Notes under the pieces: model-generated
The model's database searches: none
What the model saw: only the letters and a program-made list of their open reading frames with translations
What the model was told of the DNA's origin: nothing
Shown: positions 1-5,111 of the stretch, piece after piece
How positions within the stretch are numbered: position 1 is the stretch's first letter
How the letters are laid out: each line of letters opens with the position of its first letter
Assembly (NCBI GenBank): GCA_016929985.1
Contig: JAFGIH010000276.1
Span: 1 to 5,314 of the forward strand
Direction of reading: 5' to 3'
Length of the DNA stretch: 5,314 bases
Source of the DNA: Thermoleophilia bacterium
GTDB lineage: Bacteria > Actinomycetota > Thermoleophilia > RBG-16-64-13
Position numbers and translations under genes: made by a program

Positions 1-220
1 AGGCGAAGTCGATCTCGTTGGTCTCGCTGAAGCGCCGGATCTGCTTCTCGCTCATGAGCGCGGCGGCGATGTCTTTGGTGTCGTCGGGTGAGCAGGGCGG
101 CTCGTCCAGACTCTCCAACTCGCCGTCCACGCGGATCATGGGCGGGCTGCCTACCTTCAGATGAAGATCGGAGGCCCCCGCCTTGACCACTTGCGCCAGC
201 AGCTCTTCGATACTGACCAT
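1..220 (-). CDS. pilT: PilT/GspE-family twitching motility ATPase, N-terminal part (runs off the left edge)
   Basis: PilT is the cytoplasmic hexameric ATPase that powers type IV pilus retraction. Only the first 73 codons are visible. The opening MVSIEELLAQVVKAGASDLH and the following stretch containing KVGSPP and RVDGEL are the typical PilT N-terminal PAS-like domain signature (ASDLHL, then P-P-x-x-R-x-D-G-x-L). The Walker A and B and retraction motifs would lie outside the window. The ATG at 220 is chosen because GGAGGG (224-229) lies just upstream, at a rather short spacing of about 4 nt, and because the family usually begins 8-12 residues before the GASDLH motif. It follows the deacetylase gene on the same strand after 114 nt. 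A PilT paralogue such as PilU, or a PilB-like member, cannot be excluded from the N-terminus alone. The family call is firm; the exact role is inferred. Confidence 0.9.
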   Translation of the reverse strand, partial: MVSIEELLAQVVKAGASDLHLKVGSPPMIRVDGELESLDEPPCSPDDTKDIAAALMSEKQIRRFSETNEIDFA

Positions 221-223
221 TGA

Positions 224-229
224 CCCTCC
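224..229 (-). promoter_or_regulatory. Ribosome-binding site of the pilT-like gene
   Basis: Reads GGAGGG on the minus strand, followed by TCA and then the ATG at 220. The spacing (3-4 nt) is shorter than usual. The site sits directly beside a 6-bp hairpin (230-245), so its accessibility may be affected by that fold. Confidence 0.6.
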
Positions 230-245
230 AGACCCTCGCGGGTCT
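230..245. other. Perfect 6-bp inverted repeat next to the pilT ribosome-binding site
   Basis: AGACCC and GGGTCT flank a 4-nt loop (TCGC on the plus strand). In the pilT leader the 3' arm carries GAGGGTC, and the same heptamer recurs a few bases later across the Shine-Dalgarno. The 5' arm could therefore pair with either copy: one fold leaves the ribosome-binding site free and the other covers it. The repeat is seen directly; a regulatory role is inference. Confidence 0.35.
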
Positions 246-318
246 GCCCCTCACTTATGCTTCCTCCATCATTGTCGGAGCAAACGGCCGCTGACTTGAG
301 GGTTCTGCAGGTTTGGGA

Positions 319-332
319 GGCTGCCGGCAGCC
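319..332. terminator. Short palindromic hairpin after the deacetylase stop, possible weak terminator
   Basis: GGCTGCCGGCAGCC is a perfect 14-bp palindrome that can fold as a 5-bp GC stem with a CCGG loop. It begins 2 nt after the TAA stop (335-337) of the deacetylase on the minus strand. No T-run follows, so it is not a canonical intrinsic terminator. It may be a GC-type terminator, a 3' end stabiliser, or chance in GC-rich DNA. Nothing else in the 114-nt gap before the pilT-like gene is convincing. Confidence 0.3.
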
Positions 333-334
333 CG

Positions 335-1363
335 TTAGCGCTGGAACACGCTCTTCCAGTAGGGCTTGACCTCTTCGAGGGTCTCGCGCACGTCGGCCTG
401 TTCGTCGGCCGTTGCGACCGGATCGAAGGGCGGAGCCTCGCCTTGCAGTCCCTTCAGAGTCGCGACGATCGAGGCCGCGACCATGTCAGGAACGTAGCCC
501 CCTTCCAAAAAGACAAGGGGCCCAGCCGCCTCGATCTCCTCACCGAGATGCACCAGGTAGGCGGCCATCCACTGGAACGCCTGCTCCGAGAACCTCAGTC
601 CTCCCAGGGGATCGCCCTCTTGAGGATCGTATCCCGCCGACACGAGGATGAGTTGCGGCCGGAACACACGAGCCAGCGGCTCGACGAGCGTCTCGAAGGT
701 GAGTCGAACAGCCCCGTCGCCGCATCCGTACTGCAGAGGGACGTTGATCGTGTAGCCGGCGCCCTCACCGCTCCCCAGATCTCTGGCGAGCCCCGTCCCC
801 GGGTAGTGTCCGGCCAGGTGCGTGCTCACGAAGAGCACCCGCGGGTCGTCATGGAACGCCGCCTGGGTGCCGTTGCCGTGGTGCACGTCCCAGTCGACGA
901 TGAGTATCCGCTCCAGGCCCAGCTCTTCGAGGGCGTACTTGGCGGCAATAGCGATGTTGTTGAACAAACAGAAACCCATCCCGCGGGAACGGCAGGCGTG
1001 ATGCCCGGGCGGGCGTACCAGCATGAACGCCCTTTGACCGTCCGCAAGGCTGCGCTCCACCGCCATCATGCCGGCCCCCGCGGCCAGCAGCGCGGCGTCA
1101 TACGACCGGGGAGAGATGAGGGTGTCCCAGTCGAGCTGGCCTCCACCTCCGTCCGCTATCTGCTTGACCGTATCGATGTAGGCCCGGTCATGCACCCGCG
1201 CGACCGCCTCGACCGGCGCAGGCTCAGGCGTCTTCCACTCCAGATCGAGGCCGCTCTTCTCCAACACCGGCTTGGCGACCAGGAGGCGCTCCTTGCACTC
1301 CGGGTGGTCGCCGGTCTCGTGTTCGATGAAGAGCGGGTGGTAGTAGACAGCGATCGGGTCCAT
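335..1363 (-). CDS. Class II-type histone deacetylase / acetoin-utilisation superfamily zinc-dependent deacetylase (342 aa)
   Basis: Predicted cytoplasmic Zn-dependent amidohydrolase that removes acyl groups from lysine side chains or small amines. All family motifs are visible: HPEC..RL near residue 20, the PPGHHA His pair (121-122), DWDVHHGNGT with metal ligands Asp159 and His161, SAGYD with ligand Asp246, and EGGY with the transition-state Tyr290. The segment GDPLGG has Leu (about 253) where HDAC10-type polyamine deacetylases carry a gatekeeper Glu, so acyl-lysine or another uncharged substrate fits better than acetylspermidine; this is inference from family knowledge. The start at 1363 is preferred over an upstream in-frame ATG at 1417. 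It has an AGGAG at 1372-1376 with 8-nt spacing, and protein homology starts at about MDPIAVYYHP, whereas the earlier start overlaps the upstream gene by 43 nt. The upstream NlpC/P60 gene ends 11 nt before, which indicates translational coupling. The native substrate is unknown; AcuC-type acetyl-CoA synthetase control is possible, but no acuA or acsA neighbour is seen. Confidence 0.94.
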   Translation of the reverse strand: MDPIAVYYHPLFIEHETGDHPECKERLLVAKPVLEKSGLDLEWKTPEPAPVEAVARVHDRAYIDTVKQIADGGGGQLDWDTLISPRSYDAALLAAGAGMMAVERSLADGQRAFMLVRPPGHHACRSRGMGFCLFNNIAIAAKYALEELGLERILIVDWDVHHGNGTQAAFHDDPRVLFVSTHLAGHYPGTGLARDLGSGEGAGYTINVPLQYGCGDGAVRLTFETLVEPLARVFRPQLILVSAGYDPQEGDPLGGLRFSEQAFQWMAAYLVHLGEEIEAAGPLVFLEGGYVPDMVAASIVATLKGLQGEAPPFDPVATADEQADVRETLEEVKPYWKSVFQR

Positions 1364-1371
1364 TCGGGCAG

Positions 1372-1376
1372 CTCCT
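1372..1376 (-). promoter_or_regulatory. Ribosome-binding site of the deacetylase, overlapping the upstream stop codon
   Basis: The minus strand reads TAGGAG followed by 8 nt and the ATG at 1363. The TAG (1375-1377) is the stop of the NlpC/P60 gene and is part of the AGGAG box, so ribosomes finishing the upstream gene end on the initiation site of the next. This decides the deacetylase start. Confidence 0.75.
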
Positions 1377-2556
1377 ACTGGATGATTCGGCAGGCACCAT
1401 AGTAGCTCTTGGTCCACACATCGCCGATTCGTACGTTCTTGCCCGTCCCCGCGGCGTGGATCATCTGCCCGTCACCGATGTAGATGCCCACATGGCTGAT
1501 GGGGCTGTAGAAGAAGACAAGATCGCCCGGTCGTAGTTCGCTCCGCGACACAGGTTTCCCGCAGCCGTACTGCATCCGGCTGGAATGCGGGAGGCTCACG
1601 CCGACCTTCTTGTACACGTACATCACGAATCCGGAACAATCGAAGCCGCTGGGGCTCGCCCCCGCCCACACGTACGGGCAGCCCAAGTACTGCATGGCGA
1701 TGGACACCACATCACTGCTGCTGGCCGACTCCGGAACGGGCACACTGCCCCCGCCGGAGGAACTCGGCTTGCTGGAACTGCCCGAGGAACCGCTGGACGA
1801 GCCGCTCGAGGAGCTGGAGCTGCTGGAGCTGCTTGACGAGCCGGAGCTGCCGGACGAAGCCGCCTTGGCGGCCGCATCGGCGGCAGCCTTGGCCGCGGCC
1901 TTCTCCGCCGCCTTCGCGGCCGCAGCCTTCGCGGCTGCTTCCGCCGCGGCCTTCTTCTTCGCTTCTTCCACCCTCTTCTTGGCCTCAGCCGCCAGCTTGG
2001 CCTGCCGGATCGCCTCTTGTCTTTCGAGCTCGGCTATCTCGGCTTCTTTGCCCTCGAGGGCCTTCTCATTCGCGGCCAGCCGCTCGGCGACCTGAGCCTT
2101 GGCGGCCTTCGCCTGAGTTGTAAGCGCCTTCTCGTCCTCGATCTGCTGGGCGAGTTCCGCCTTGTGCGCCGCCACCTCGGTCTGATACGACTCTACCTCT
2201 TCGATGGTCTTCGCGTCCTGCTCACCAAGGCGCTCCATGAGGTCCAAGCGGTTGATGAGCTCGCTGAAGGACGAGGACCCGATCAGGGTGTCGAGCACAC
2301 CCAGCTGTCCTTCTTTGTACATCTCCACCAGGCGCGCGGTGAATTGCGCGGTGACCGCGCTGAGATCTTCCTCCGCCGTGGCCAGATCGGCCTGACTGGT
2401 CTCCATCGCCGCCCTGGTCTCGGCCAGCTTCGCCTTGGCGTAGTTGTAGTCCTCGACCGCCGCGTCGAGCAGGTGGCTCAGTTCGTCGATGCGTTCCTGG
2501 AGAGCCTCGGCCTCGCTCTGGGCCTCCTTGATCTCGGCAGGCCCGGCCACGGCCAT
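1375..2556 (-). CDS. NlpC/P60 (C40) peptidoglycan endopeptidase with PcsB/CwlO-like coiled-coil N-domain; true start probably further upstream
   Basis: Secreted cell-wall hydrolase predicted to cut D-Glu/meso-DAP-type stem-peptide bonds. Numbering from the ATG at 2556 (393 aa): a long coiled coil spans about 8-200. It contains a PcsB/CwlO-like knob, YKEGQLGVLDTLIGSSSFSE, at about 80-99. Next come a charged Ala/Lys-rich helix (188-233), a Ser/Gly linker (234-281) and a C-terminal NlpC/P60 domain (282-393). The catalytic residues are intact: Cys307 in FDCSGF, His355 in SHVGIY and His367 in MIHAAG. In CwlO, PcsB and RipC the coiled coil keeps the enzyme idle until the FtsEX ABC-type complex activates it at the membrane; the same control is inferred here, but no ftsEX is in the window. 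The ATG at 2556 lies inside the c-region of a clear signal peptide that continues in frame to about 2643, so this start would give a non-exported protein. See the entry at 2557-2643. It follows the cwlM-like gene and is coupled to the deacetylase. Confidence 0.93.
   Translation of the reverse strand: MAVAGPAEIKEAQSEAEALQERIDELSHLLDAAVEDYNYAKAKLAETRAAMETSQADLATAEEDLSAVTAQFTARLVEMYKEGQLGVLDTLIGSSSFSELINRLDLMERLGEQDAKTIEEVESYQTEVAAHKAELAQQIEDEKALTTQAKAAKAQVAERLAANEKALEGKEAEIAELERQEAIRQAKLAAEAKKRVEEAKKKAAAEAAAKAAAAKAAEKAAAKAAADAAAKAASSGSSGSSSSSSSSSSSSGSSSGSSGSSSKPSSSGGGSVPVPESASSSDVVSIAMQYLGCPYVWAGASPSGFDCSGFVMYVYKKVGVSLPHSSRMQYGCGKPVSRSELRPGDLVFFYSPISHVGIYIGDGQMIHAAGTGKNVRIGDVWTKSYYGACRIIQ
1714..1857 (-). 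repeat. Serine/glycine-rich low-complexity linker of the NlpC/P60 protein
   Basis: Encodes residues 234-281 (numbered from the ATG at 2556). Of the 29 residues 234-262, 24 are Ser, including an uninterrupted run of 12 (240-251). The DNA mixes AGC, TCC and TCG codons with local AGCAGCTCC repeats, so the peptide bias is selected rather than one expanded codon. It acts as a flexible tether between the coiled coil and the catalytic domain, and could be glycosylated. Length variation between strains is likely. Confidence 0.8.
1858..1995 (-). repeat. Alanine/lysine-rich helical tract of the NlpC/P60 protein
   Basis: Encodes residues 188-233, built of short Ala-rich blocks broken by Lys, Glu or Asp, such as KKAAAEAAAKAAAAKAAEKA. 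The pattern predicts one long solvent-exposed helix extending the coiled coil. On the plus strand the same DNA gives an artificial Ala/Ser/Phe-rich open frame that should not be annotated. Confidence 0.7.
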
Positions 2557-2643
2557 CTGACCGACGACCGGCGCGATGGCGAAGAAGAAAAAGAGAAGTA
2601 AAATGAGACGCCGCCCGATGCCGCCTGACTTGCCGGTTATTAT
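2557..2643 (-). other. In-frame signal-peptide extension of the NlpC/P60 gene with a probable non-canonical (ATA) start
   Basis: Translating the frame upstream of the ATG at 2556 gives IITGKSGGIGRR, then LILLLFFFFAIAPVVGQ, joined to MAVAGPAE. This is a classic signal peptide: basic n-region, about 13-residue hydrophobic core, and an AVA cleavage motif just after the first ATG. No ATG, GTG or TTG occurs in this frame back to at least 2740. The best initiation candidates are two tandem ATA codons (2643-2641 and 2640-2638), 5 and 8 nt after AGGGAGG (2649-2655). Starting there gives 422 or 421 residues. ATC at 2619-2617 is a weaker alternative with only AGGCGGC in front. A one-base assembly error or -1 frameshift joining a GTG-started frame (2678) is the other explanation. 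The extension is seen directly; the start codon is unresolved. Confidence 0.7.
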
Positions 2644-2678
2644 CGGTGCCTCCCTGGTCGCTCTGCGCTTGGAGCCAC
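2640..2678 (-). CDS. Putative 12-codon upstream ORF / leader peptide before the NlpC/P60 gene
   Basis: GTG at 2678-2676 opens a short frame reading MAPSAERPGRHR and stopping at TAA (2642-2640). A GGGAGGAG lies upstream, about 9 nt from the GTG. The TAA overlaps both ATA codons proposed as starts of the downstream gene (ATAATA), in the same geometry as the common ATGA and TAATG overlaps between coupled genes. It may be a coupling leader, the displaced true N-terminus of the NlpC/P60 protein if one base is missing, or chance. Little can be said about the peptide itself, which is basic and has no hydrophobic stretch. Confidence 0.25.
   Translation of the reverse strand: MAPSAERPGRHR
2649..2655 (-). 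promoter_or_regulatory. Strong Shine-Dalgarno AGGGAGG before tandem ATA codons
   Basis: Reads AGGGAGG then CACCG then ATAATA on the minus strand. It is the best ribosome-binding site near the signal peptide of the NlpC/P60 gene and lies at normal spacing from an ATA, not from any ATG, GTG or TTG in that frame. The first ATG (2556) has no comparable site. This is the main support for initiation upstream. Confidence 0.55.
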
Positions 2679-2750
2679 TTGACGTGACTCCTCCCGGATT
2701 TCGACGTACTCTACCATTTCCCTGGGTTCGAGACCAGTCGGAGGGGGCGC

Positions 2751-3818
2751 TCAGAGCCTGGCGAGGTAGGCCTCTATCCCGTGGAGGATAGCCGACGCCT
2801 CGCGCGAGATGACGGTCGGATCGGCCAGGGTGGGCCCCTCTTCAGGGTGGCTCAGATAACCCGGCTCGATCATCACCGCGAGTGGTTTGACCTCTCGAAG
2901 GCACGCGTAGTTGCGGCCGTGCTTGCGCAGATCGACCCTGCCCAGCTCCCGGTGGAGCGCGTCTACGATGTAGCCCGCCAGACGCTTGCCCGTCTTGCAC
3001 TGGTACACCCGGTTGGCGAAGTAGTACGTGGCTGCGCCCTGGGCCTTCATGCTGGTGCTCGATCCATGGTGCAGACAGATGTGGATGTCTGGTCCCCAGG
3101 CATTGGCCACCTCGGTGCGTTCGTACTGCGACAGAGCAACATCGCTGTCGCGCAGAAGGTAGACCTCCACCCCTCGGCTCTCGAGAAGCCGCGTCAACTC
3201 CTTGGCTAGGGCAAGATTCACGCTCTTCTCCCGCAGGAGCGTGTTCTCCTTGCCGCCGGCCTCGCTCCCCCCGTGGGCAGGATCGATGCTCACCCGCAGT
3301 TCGTGCAGGGAGCTCTTGCCCACGTAGCCGTCCATACGGTCGGGGAGGTTCACGAAGAATTCGTGGGTGCTGTCTTTGTGGAGGCGCTTGAGCCGGTCGA
3401 GCGTGGTCTCCCCCACGATGCCGTCGACGTTGAGTCCCGTGTTCCGCTGGAACTCGGTCACCGCCACCTCGAGGGCGGGCGAGAAGATGCCGTCGACGGG
3501 GCCGCAATCGAAGCCGAACTCGTCGAGCCGGCGTTGCAGATAGAGCACGTCGTCGCCGCGCATGTACGGCACGCGTAGATAGAGTAGGCGGTCGCCCGGC
3601 TCGTATCCCGCCTCGACGAGCTCGGTCCAGGTATTGTCTTCTACCACTCCGTCGGAGAACAGCAAGCGACTCTGCTGGAAGGCCCGGATGGCGTTCTCAG
3701 TGTGAGGTCCGAAGAATCCGTCGGCGCCTTCCCGCCCAAGGAAATACTCGAGGGCGGCCAGGCGAGTCTGGATATCGACCACCTGTTTGCCTATGTCTCC
3801 TCTGCCGACTGGACGCAT
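2751..3818 (-). CDS. cwlM: CwlM-like N-acetylmuramoyl-L-alanine amidase (Amidase_3) with two N-terminal peptidoglycan-binding domains (355 aa)
   Basis: Two PG_binding_1 repeats occupy about 7-70 (with DGFFGPHTENAIRAFQQSR and later DGVVEDNTW) and 86-147 (DGIFSPALEVAVTEFQR, then DGIVGETTLDRL). An Amidase_3 domain follows at about 173-355. The zinc and catalytic positions are intact: His182 in DPAHGG, Glu197 in REKSVNL, His250 in CLHHGS, and Glu318 in MIEPGYLSHPEEG. There is no signal peptide or membrane segment, so a cytoplasmic location is predicted. Architecture, order and spacing match actinobacterial CwlM, a cytoplasmic protein that in mycobacteria is phosphorylated by PknB and stimulates MurA rather than cutting the wall. 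This protein lacks the C-terminal extension I recall in M. tuberculosis CwlM. The ATG at 3818 has no Shine-Dalgarno but sits 6 nt after TATAAT, which suggests a leaderless mRNA. It is divergent from the capA-like gene and upstream of the NlpC/P60 gene (gap of about 107 nt). The family is firm; whether it is enzyme or regulator is open. Confidence 0.92.
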   Translation of the reverse strand: MRPVGRGDIGKQVVDIQTRLAALEYFLGREGADGFFGPHTENAIRAFQQSRLLFSDGVVEDNTWTELVEAGYEPGDRLLYLRVPYMRGDDVLYLQRRLDEFGFDCGPVDGIFSPALEVAVTEFQRNTGLNVDGIVGETTLDRLKRLHKDSTHEFFVNLPDRMDGYVGKSSLHELRVSIDPAHGGSEAGGKENTLLREKSVNLALAKELTRLLESRGVEVYLLRDSDVALSQYERTEVANAWGPDIHICLHHGSSTSMKAQGAATYYFANRVYQCKTGKRLAGYIVDALHRELGRVDLRKHGRNYACLREVKPLAVMIEPGYLSHPEEGPTLADPTVISREASAILHGIEAYLARL

Positions 3819-3824
3819 TTACCC

Positions 3825-3830
3825 ATTATA
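3825..3830 (-). promoter_or_regulatory. -10 box of the cwlM-like gene (leaderless promoter)
   Basis: A perfect TATAAT on the minus strand, followed by GGGTAA and then the ATG at 3818. The transcript would start at or next to the A of the start codon. No good TTGACA-like -35 is seen at 16-18 bp; the nearest resemblance, ATGACC at 3851-3856, is 20 bp away. Leaderless genes with a TANNNT box 6-7 nt before the start are common in Actinomycetota. Confidence 0.6.
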
Positions 3831-3832
3831 CT
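3827..3832 (+). promoter_or_regulatory. -10 box of the capA-like gene (leaderless promoter), overlapping the opposing -10
   Basis: TATACT on the plus strand, followed by 7 nt (CAAAGGC) and the ATG at 3840. No usable Shine-Dalgarno precedes this ATG, because AAAGG is only 1-2 nt away. A weak GAC-containing -35 candidate (CCGACT, 3805-3810) lies 16 bp upstream, inside the cwlM-like coding region. Four base pairs are shared with the minus-strand -10. Confidence 0.5.
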
Positions 3833-3839
3833 CAAAGGC

Positions 3840-5102
3840 ATGGCTCAGACGGTCATCACACCGGGGAAGGAGCGTCCCAGCGAGCGCTGGTGGACGGTAG
3901 CGGCGGTCGTCCTGTGGGCGATGGCGATCGTCCTGGCCGCGGTCTACTTCTTCGGCAGCGAAGGAACGGACGCCACGGCCATGGAGACCACCTCCTCGGC
4001 CGCGAAGGCCGCCGAAGACGGTTTCCCCTCCGCCTCCTCCCTCGGCCCCACGACCGCCGCGCCCACGACCACCACGACCACTGAGGCGCCGGCAACCACG
4101 ACGACCACCAGCGAGGCTCCCACGACCACCACGATCACGCTGCCGCCACCGCTGACGGTGGCAGCCAGCGGCGACGTGCTGGGAGAGCGGGGCCCCGGGT
4201 ACTTCATGGACAAACACGGCGGCGCCGCGGTCTTCGAGAAGGTCAAGCCCCTCCTCGAACCCGCGGCACTCTCCTTCGTGAACGTGGAGGGCCCCATCTC
4301 GACCACGGGCACCCGAGCCTCATGGAAGGAGTACACCTTCCGCGGCCGTCCGGCCCTGGCCGACGGCCTGGCCTCGGCCGGCATCGACGTCATCAGCCTG
4401 GCCAACAACCACAGCATGGACTACGGGGCCAAGGCCCTGCTCGACACCTTCGTGAGACTGAACGACGTGGGCGTGCAGTGGGCCGGGGCGGGTGCAAACT
4501 CAGCCGAAGCGGCCGAGCCGGCCATGTTGATCACGCCGGCGGGCATCGTCGCGGTGCTCGCCTTCACCGACATCATCCCGGGAGGGTTCGCCGCGGGCTC
4601 GCAGAGCCCGGGCGTCAACGTGACCACCCCCGACCGCAAGAAGATCCTGAGCGCCGTGGAGGCCGCCAACAAGAAGGCCGACTTCGTCATCGTGAGCTTC
4701 CACTGGGGCGAGGAGTACACAGGCCAGGCCGCGCGCGCCGAACGGAAGCTGGCCCATCAGGTGGTGGACGTGGGCGCCGATCTCGTGCTGGGCCACCATC
4801 CCCACGTCCTCCAAGGCCTGGAGCTCTACCGGAACCGTCTTATCGCCTACAGCCTGGGCGATTTCGTGTGGGACCACTACCGGCCGGTAACGGGCGAGAC
4901 CGTCATCCTCCAGATCACCATGCAGCGGGCCGGGCCGCCCTCGTTCGTAGCCATACCCATCTACTTGGATGAGGTGACGGGCGTGCCGTACCCCGTCACA
5001 GGCGACCACGCCGCCTCGATCCTTGGCCGCCTGGCCCAGTACAGCTCGGACCTGGGGCTGCAGCTCACCATCGAGGGCGACCGCGCTACCTTTGCTCCCT
5101 GA
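3840..5102 (+). CDS. CapA-family (PGA_cap) metallophosphatase-like protein, membrane-anchored (420 aa)
   Basis: CapA/PgsA-type proteins belong to the calcineurin-like metallophosphoesterase fold and serve in poly-gamma-glutamate capsule export or less well-defined envelope roles. Numbering from the ATG at 3840: a short basic cytoplasmic N-terminus (1-16) and one membrane helix (about 17-39) give an N-in anchor. A Thr/Pro-rich stalk follows (about 70-104), then the CapA domain (about 106-420). Visible metal-site motifs are SGDV (Asp112), NVEGP (148-152), LANNHSMD (Asn190, His191), FHWGEE (His288), GHHPHV (His319, His320, His322) and YSLGDFVWD (about 338-344). The start at 3840 is chosen over an in-frame ATG at 3702. 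The latter lies inside the oppositely oriented cwlM-like gene and would put 46 unrelated residues before the anchor. No capB, capC or pgsE is nearby, so poly-gamma-glutamate synthesis should not be assumed. A surface-envelope role is inferred. Confidence 0.94.
   Translation: MAQTVITPGKERPSERWWTVAAVVLWAMAIVLAAVYFFGSEGTDATAMETTSSAAKAAEDGFPSASSLGPTTAAPTTTTTTEAPATTTTTSEAPTTTTITLPPPLTVAASGDVLGERGPGYFMDKHGGAAVFEKVKPLLEPAALSFVNVEGPISTTGTRASWKEYTFRGRPALADGLASAGIDVISLANNHSMDYGAKALLDTFVRLNDVGVQWAGAGANSAEAAEPAMLITPAGIVAVLAFTDIIPGGFAAGSQSPGVNVTTPDRKKILSAVEAANKKADFVIVSFHWGEEYTGQAARAERKLAHQVVDVGADLVLGHHPHVLQGLELYRNRLIAYSLGDFVWDHYRPVTGETVILQITMQRAGPPSFVAIPIYLDEVTGVPYPVTGDHAASILGRLAQYSSDLGLQLTIEGDRATFAP
4062..4151 (+). 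repeat. Three imperfect 30-bp (10-residue) Thr/Pro repeats in the CapA stalk
   Basis: The segment reads as PTTTTTTEAP, ATTTTTSEAP and TTTTITLPPP, mostly ACC and ACG threonine codons. It links the membrane helix to the catalytic domain and is a likely O-glycosylated spacer. Such tandem coding repeats often vary in number between strains. Confidence 0.75.
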
Positions 5103-5111
5103 CTCCGGCGC

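Noticed and set aside
254..283. Possible minus-strand promoter for pilT (TTGCTC, 18 bp, CATAAG)
   Set aside because: Both hexamers match the consensus poorly and the fit is no better than chance in a 114-nt gap. The gene may be read from the upstream operon.
257..1402. A 381-residue plus-strand open frame covering the whole deacetylase gene
   Set aside because: It mirrors the deacetylase in the opposite frame, as expected in GC-rich DNA. The peptide is Arg/His/Leu-rich with no recognisable motif, and the minus-strand frame has complete catalytic motifs.
1364..1417. Upstream in-frame start of the deacetylase at 1417
   Set aside because: It overlaps the coding end of the NlpC/P60 gene, the added residues do not resemble the family, and the start at 1363 has an AGGAG at ideal spacing.
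1610..2601. Long plus-strand frames opposite the NlpC/P60 gene, one Ala/Phe/Ser-rich and one Leu/Arg-rich
   Set aside because: They are the reverse reading of the Ala/Lys and Ser tracts and the coiled coil. The low complexity follows from the real gene on the minus strand.
2680..2720. Possible promoter of the NlpC/P60 gene (TAGAGT at about 2708-2713 on the minus strand)
   Set aside because: TAGAGT fits only TANNNT and no -35 is evident. A separate promoter is plausible given the gap, but it is not supported.
2710..2750. A tRNA T-arm-like GGGTTCGAGACC stretch between the cwlM-like and NlpC/P60 genes
   Set aside because: The stem pairs only partly, and no acceptor stem, anticodon arm or D-arm can be folded around it on either strand.
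3702..3839. Upstream in-frame extension of the capA-like gene starting at ATG 3702
   Set aside because: It lies wholly inside the oppositely oriented cwlM-like gene, adds 46 residues before a normal N-terminal anchor, and would bypass the -10 box placed 7 nt before ATG 3840.
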